64,000 nt of DNA from Spirochaetia bacterium (GTDB lineage Bacteria; Spirochaetota; Leptospiria; Leptospirales; Leptonemataceae). Within the stretch, counting starts at the first letter, position 1; the number at the start of each line of letters is the position of its first letter. Position numbers and translations under genes: made by a program. The DNA lies in assembly GCA_009885105.1 (NCBI GenBank), contig VFLI01000066.1, positions 47,837-111,836 of the forward strand, in the 5' to 3' direction. The notes beneath the pieces were generated by a model that saw nothing but the letters and a program-made list of their open reading frames with translations, searched no databases and had not been told where the DNA came from. Shown here one piece after another: positions 61,041 to 64,000 of this stretch.

Positions 61041-62063
61041 TTACTTCATACCCGATCTGATATATTTCAGTTCATCAAGATATTTGCCGGTGCCCAGAAC
61101 AACACAGATCAGAGGATTTTCGGCCCGAAACACAGGCACTCCGGTTTCTTTACTCAGGAATTTATCGAAACCTTTCAGAAGGCTTCCTCCTCCGGTCATC
61201 ACAATTCCCCTCTCAACTATATCAGCGGCCAGTTCCGGAGGTGTGCGTTCCAGAGTGCTTTTAACAGCTTCCAGGATTGCGTCAATGGGTTCTTTGAGGG
61301 CTTTACGGATTTCATTGGAGTCGATTTCAAGGGTGCGCGGCAGACCGCTGATGGCATCTCTTCCTCGCAGTTCCATGACCTCTGTTTTCTTTTCCGGGAA
61401 GGCATTGCCGATGGTGAGTTTCACATCCTCAGCCATGCGTTCTCCAATAACCAGATTGTACTGAGTTCTCAAATAACGAATGATTGCCTCATCAAATTCA
61501 TCACCGCCGATCCGGATAGAATCCGCAATAACCATACCGCCCAGGGATATGACAGCAATTTCTGTCGTGCCCCCGCCAATATCTACTATCATCGTACCGG
61601 CCGGCTCATGAATCGGCATATTGGCCCCGATGGCAGCCGCAAGCGCTTCCTCTATAAGGTAGATTTCCCGGGCCCCGGCCTGCTCTGCCGATTCTCGAAC
61701 AGCCCTTTTTTCCACTTCTGTAATACCAGAAGGAACTCCGATCACCAGCCTGGGCTTGACCAGGGTGGTGCGTTTGTGCACTTTTTGAATGAAATAACGG
61801 ATCATTTTTTCAACGGTTTCAAAGTCAGCGATCACCCCGTCCTTCATGGGGCGGATGGCCACAATATCACCGGGAGTCCGGCCCAGCATCCTTTTGGCTT
61901 CATGACCGACTGCCAGGACCTTTCCGGTTGACGACTGGACGGCAACGACCGATGGCTCAGAGAGGACAATGCCCTGCCCCTTCACATGCACGAGGGTATT
62001 GGCGGTGCCAAGGTCGATGCCCATATCATTGGAGAATAATGCGTAAAACTTATCAAGAATCAT
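61041..62063 (-). CDS. mreB: Rod shape-determining actin homologue MreB
   Basis: This 340-residue cytoskeletal ATPase organises lateral wall synthesis on the inner membrane face. The actin-fold motifs are complete: [12 protein letters not shown] (phosphate 1), [34 protein letters not shown] (phosphate 2), [17 protein letters not shown] and [13 protein letters not shown] (adenosine). ATG 62063 gives the normal length; the TTG at 62084 adds only seven residues. It precedes mreC after a repeat-bearing gap and follows two envelope-protein genes. Confidence 0.98.
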   Translation of the reverse strand: MILDKFYALFSNDMGIDLGTANTLVHVKGQGIVLSEPSVVAVQSSTGKVLAVGHEAKRMLGRTPGDIVAIRPMKDGVIADFETVEKMIRYFIQKVHKRTTLVKPRLVIGVPSGITEVEKRAVRESAEQAGAREIYLIEEALAAAIGANMPIHEPAGTMIVDIGGGTTEIAVISLGGMVIADSIRIGGDEFDEAIIRYLRTQYNLVIGERMAEDVKLTIGNAFPEKKTEVMELRGRDAISGLPRTLEIDSNEIRKALKEPIDAILEAVKSTLERTPPELAADIVERGIVMTGGGSLLKGFDKFLSKETGVPVFRAENPLICVVLGTGKYLDELKYIRSGMK

Positions 62064-62125
62064 ACAACTGCCAGATGACCTCAAAACTGGAATAACGTCT
62101 CATGTCAAGCGAGTAACATTTCATA

Positions 62126-63133
62126 TCAAGGAAGCCCCAGGGATTTGATGCGTTCTTCAAGAAATGCGTCAGATCCGTTCGAGAGTTTCAGCGCTTCTTC
62201 GAAATAAAATCGAGCCTGAATCGGTCCGCTCTGCACCAGGAATATTTCGCCTTCCAGCCTGGAAGCTTCAACTTTGAGCTCGACGGGCGCATCGGGGCTG
62301 AACTTCACAAGACGGGCAAACTGCAGGGCGCGCAGATAATCTTTTGCATTCAGAGCCGAGAAAGCCAGCAGCAGATTCGATTGGTCGGCTGTCAGATGGA
62401 GGCGGGTGCCGGTTTTTTCGCTCTCCTGTTTTTGGATCGAACTGACGATTGCCTCCATCTCAACTATCCTGCCCAGCATCGAATACACAGCCAGTTTCAT
62501 CCAGTCGGCATAAACGGCGATACCGGGTTGAAATTCTGCTGTATGAATCCTCATCATTTGATCAAAGAGATTCATATCCGTGCGGCCTGTAAGAAATAGA
62601 TCTCCGCAGACAATAACAAGCACCGCTGTTTCCCAGTGCGGGAAATCAGGCTTTATTGCCAGAGCTTTTCGCATCTGTATCGCGGAATTTTTAGCCAGCG
62701 GCAGAATCGCAGCATTGCCGGCATCTGGATCTTCGATAACGGAAGGCAGATATCCTCTGCCGGCAAGCTTAACCAGACTTCTTGCATCGTACTGCAGGCG
62801 AATTGTATATTCAAAAAATTGGAAAAGACCCCGATAATAGTATACTTCCCATCGGGCCGGCTGGCTTTTCTCAAGAATATCCAGCATCTTATTCGTATCC
62901 TGGATAAAAATATTCAGATCTTCGCCCGATTTGCCCGCGGCAAGGAATCCCTCAAACTGTTCTGCCCGACGGGATACTCTCTGGACTGCATCCCCTGTGT
63001 ACTGGTAGTAAAGACCGGGCAGATACAAATAGCCAGGCACAGCCGCACCGCCAATGAGCAGCAGAATCAACAAAATCCAGAGCCAGGCCCGGCTGGATTT
63101 CTTTTTTCTCATTCGTGGTTCCGGTGTATACAT
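62126..63133 (-). CDS. Membrane-anchored TPR-like protein upstream of mreB
   Basis: This 335-residue protein has a short basic cytoplasmic start, one transmembrane helix (about 17-37) and a helical periplasmic domain with TPR-like segments (YYYRGLFQFFEY, YLRALQFARLVKFSPDAPVELKVEASRLEGEIFLVQ and a final RFYFEEALKLS). It has no enzyme motif and may scaffold elongasome partners. It starts 3 bp after the preceding gene and ends 62 bp before mreB, so the three are probably one transcript. The family is not recognised. Confidence 0.72.
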   Translation of the reverse strand: MYTPEPRMRKKKSSRAWLWILLILLLIGGAAVPGYLYLPGLYYQYTGDAVQRVSRRAEQFEGFLAAGKSGEDLNIFIQDTNKMLDILEKSQPARWEVYYYRGLFQFFEYTIRLQYDARSLVKLAGRGYLPSVIEDPDAGNAAILPLAKNSAIQMRKALAIKPDFPHWETAVLVIVCGDLFLTGRTDMNLFDQMMRIHTAEFQPGIAVYADWMKLAVYSMLGRIVEMEAIVSSIQKQESEKTGTRLHLTADQSNLLLAFSALNAKDYLRALQFARLVKFSPDAPVELKVEASRLEGEIFLVQSGPIQARFYFEEALKLSNGSDAFLEERIKSLGLP

Positions 63134-63136
63134 GGG

Positions 63137-63796
63137 TTATGCGGGAAGGCCCGAGAGACTTCTTTTTTGTATATATTCCTTTATCTTTTGCGAGTGTTCT
63201 GTGATAAAAACATTTACAGGTTTGTCCGGAAGTATGGGCACAAAAGCGACTCCCTGATCCTGGAACAGCACCTGCTCCAGTTCTGCAGCGGAAACGGTAT
63301 ACACTGCATTGCCGCAGTGTATGATAAACTGGCTTCCCTGAATGACCAGACTGGCTCTGCCGATTCGTCTCAATCCTGAAAAAAAACGACCCGGCACATC
63401 GCGAAATTTTTCCAGCTGGAAAGGTATGCTGCGGCCCTGGTCGATGAAGAGCACACCTGCGACTATCAACTGCTCCTCTTCCGGATAACTTCTGTCCACT
63501 GACGGCCGAATAGATTTTGAAGGGCGTGTAAATACAGAACTGGACTGGATATCTGTCAATTTGCCCTTTCCGACGTCTGCTTCCTGCATTTCTTTAAGAA
63601 CGGGCGCTTTTTCTGCCGGTGAAGGACTGGATGACACAATTTCTCTGGTTTCCCGGACCGACTCTTTTGAGGACTTTTTTGATACCAGAGAAACTGCTGC
63701 CCGCTCTTTGCCGGGACGACGCACCGACTGGGAAAGCACAAAAATGAGTATGGATATCAATCCCAGAAACAACAATAACAGCGCGACATATATCAT
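63137..63796 (-). CDS. Membrane-anchored protein with charged linker, function unknown
   Basis: A 219-residue protein with one N-terminal helix (residues 2-22), a basic, Ser/Glu/Lys-rich linker (about 25-95) and a C-terminal beta-rich domain (LIVAGVLFIDQGRSIPFQLEKF, RIGRASLVIQGSQFIIHCGNAVYTV) followed by two helices. The domain is likely cytoplasmic if the helix is a simple anchor. It is first in the run leading to mreB. I do not recognise a family. Its start faces a divergent gene 91 bp away. Confidence 0.7.
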   Translation of the reverse strand: MIYVALLLLFLGLISILIFVLSQSVRRPGKERAAVSLVSKKSSKESVRETREIVSSSPSPAEKAPVLKEMQEADVGKGKLTDIQSSSVFTRPSKSIRPSVDRSYPEEEQLIVAGVLFIDQGRSIPFQLEKFRDVPGRFFSGLRRIGRASLVIQGSQFIIHCGNAVYTVSAAELEQVLFQDQGVAFVPILPDKPVNVFITEHSQKIKEYIQKRSLSGLPA

Positions 63797-63887
63797 ACAA
63801 TCTTTCTAATCTACGGACACCGGATCGATTCCTTAACCATTTTTTAGAGTGACGGAATAAGGGGGCATCGAAAAACTACGAATCGAA

Positions 63888-64000
63888 ATGTTTTTGCTAA
63901 TCAAACCCCTTGACCTTGTAAAAAAAATCGGAGCAGGAATGATCATAGTCATTCTGGCCATCATGATGGCCATGATGTTCTCCAGTCAGGATATGGGTGA
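63888..64000 (+). CDS. Start of a membrane protein gene (3' end missing)
   Basis: An ATG at 63888 opens a frame that stays open to the window end (37 full codons). The product begins MFLLIKPLDLVKKIGAGM, then a Met/Ile-rich transmembrane helix ending MMFSSQDMG. The short basic start plus one helix recalls SurA/PpiD-type anchored proteins, but nothing past the helix is visible, so no function is claimed. GGGGG at 63861 is too far from the ATG to be its ribosome site. Confidence 0.5.
   Translation, partial: MFLLIKPLDLVKKIGAGMIIVILAIMMAMMFSSQDMG

Overview
The window looks like chromosomal DNA of a Leptospira-type spirochaete (order Leptospirales), probably one of the higher-GC lineages such as Leptonema or Turneriella, since base composition looks close to half G+C by eye (not computed). 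The evidence is a haem cluster with a hemC-hemD fusion followed by a two-component system, many lipoproteins with loose spirochaetal lipoboxes, many SpoIIE-type phosphatases, a class III adenylate cyclase, a Fur-family regulator without the CxxC zinc site, and frequent TTG starts. I found no tRNA, rRNA, CRISPR array, insertion sequence, phage or recognisable defence island.

Layout. 1-5707 (+): haem operon hemA (5' end missing), hemCD, hemL, sensor kinase, response regulator; hemB is not between them. 5756-9324: transducer-like membrane protein, ribF, an exported protein and a STAS protein. 9513-12700 (+): exported coiled-coil protein, DnaJ-like protein and a family 3 glycosidase in one tight operon. 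13013-13698 (+): two tandem paralogous secreted proteins. 13706-16572 (-): hsp20 followed by a Lon-like protease. 16658-19382: hemW and a convergent MBOAT acyltransferase. 19460-24536 (+): DUF4349-type lipoprotein, then an operon of SpoIIE phosphatase, TPR protein and beta-rich exported protein. 24581-28231 (-): HEAT-repeat lipoprotein, membrane-anchored protein with a C9 tract, SGNH hydrolase. 28725-30194 (+): GH130-type phosphorylase. 30252-33611 (-): activase and two 2-hydroxyacyl-CoA dehydratase subunits, divergent from a TetR regulator (33688-34266) across a palindrome that carries two opposed promoters. 34358-45935: lipoprotein, adenylate cyclase, DinB-like protein, two SpoIIAA-like paralogues coupled to a diguanylate cyclase, threonine ammonia-lyase, 7TMR-DISM/SpoIIE protein, two membrane proteins and a TPR lipoprotein. 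45968-54716: metallo-beta-lactamase-fold lipoprotein, CsgG-like lipoprotein, a second STAS protein, Fur-family regulator, a 1038-residue phosphatase coupled to a lipocalin-like protein, a DUF4389-type membrane protein and a MarR regulator. 54837-63796 (-): the elongasome locus with two upstream membrane proteins, mreB, mreC, mreD, PBP2, rodA and a coiled-coil protein. A further membrane-protein gene starts at 63888 and runs off the end.

How it works together. Three SpoIIE phosphatases and two single-domain STAS proteins, with no anti-sigma kinase in view, suggest part of a partner-switching network whose kinase lies elsewhere; cyclic-di-GMP and cAMP enzymes add second-messenger output. The mre/rod genes form the rod-shape machinery. 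The most distinctive non-coding feature is a set of intergenic inverted repeats with one architecture but different sequences; two of them punctuate the elongasome locus, and one supplies the last codons and stop of PBP2. Nothing here proves a wholly new system. The best candidates for follow-up are the TetR/dehydratase switch, the repeat family, and the small paralogue pairs.
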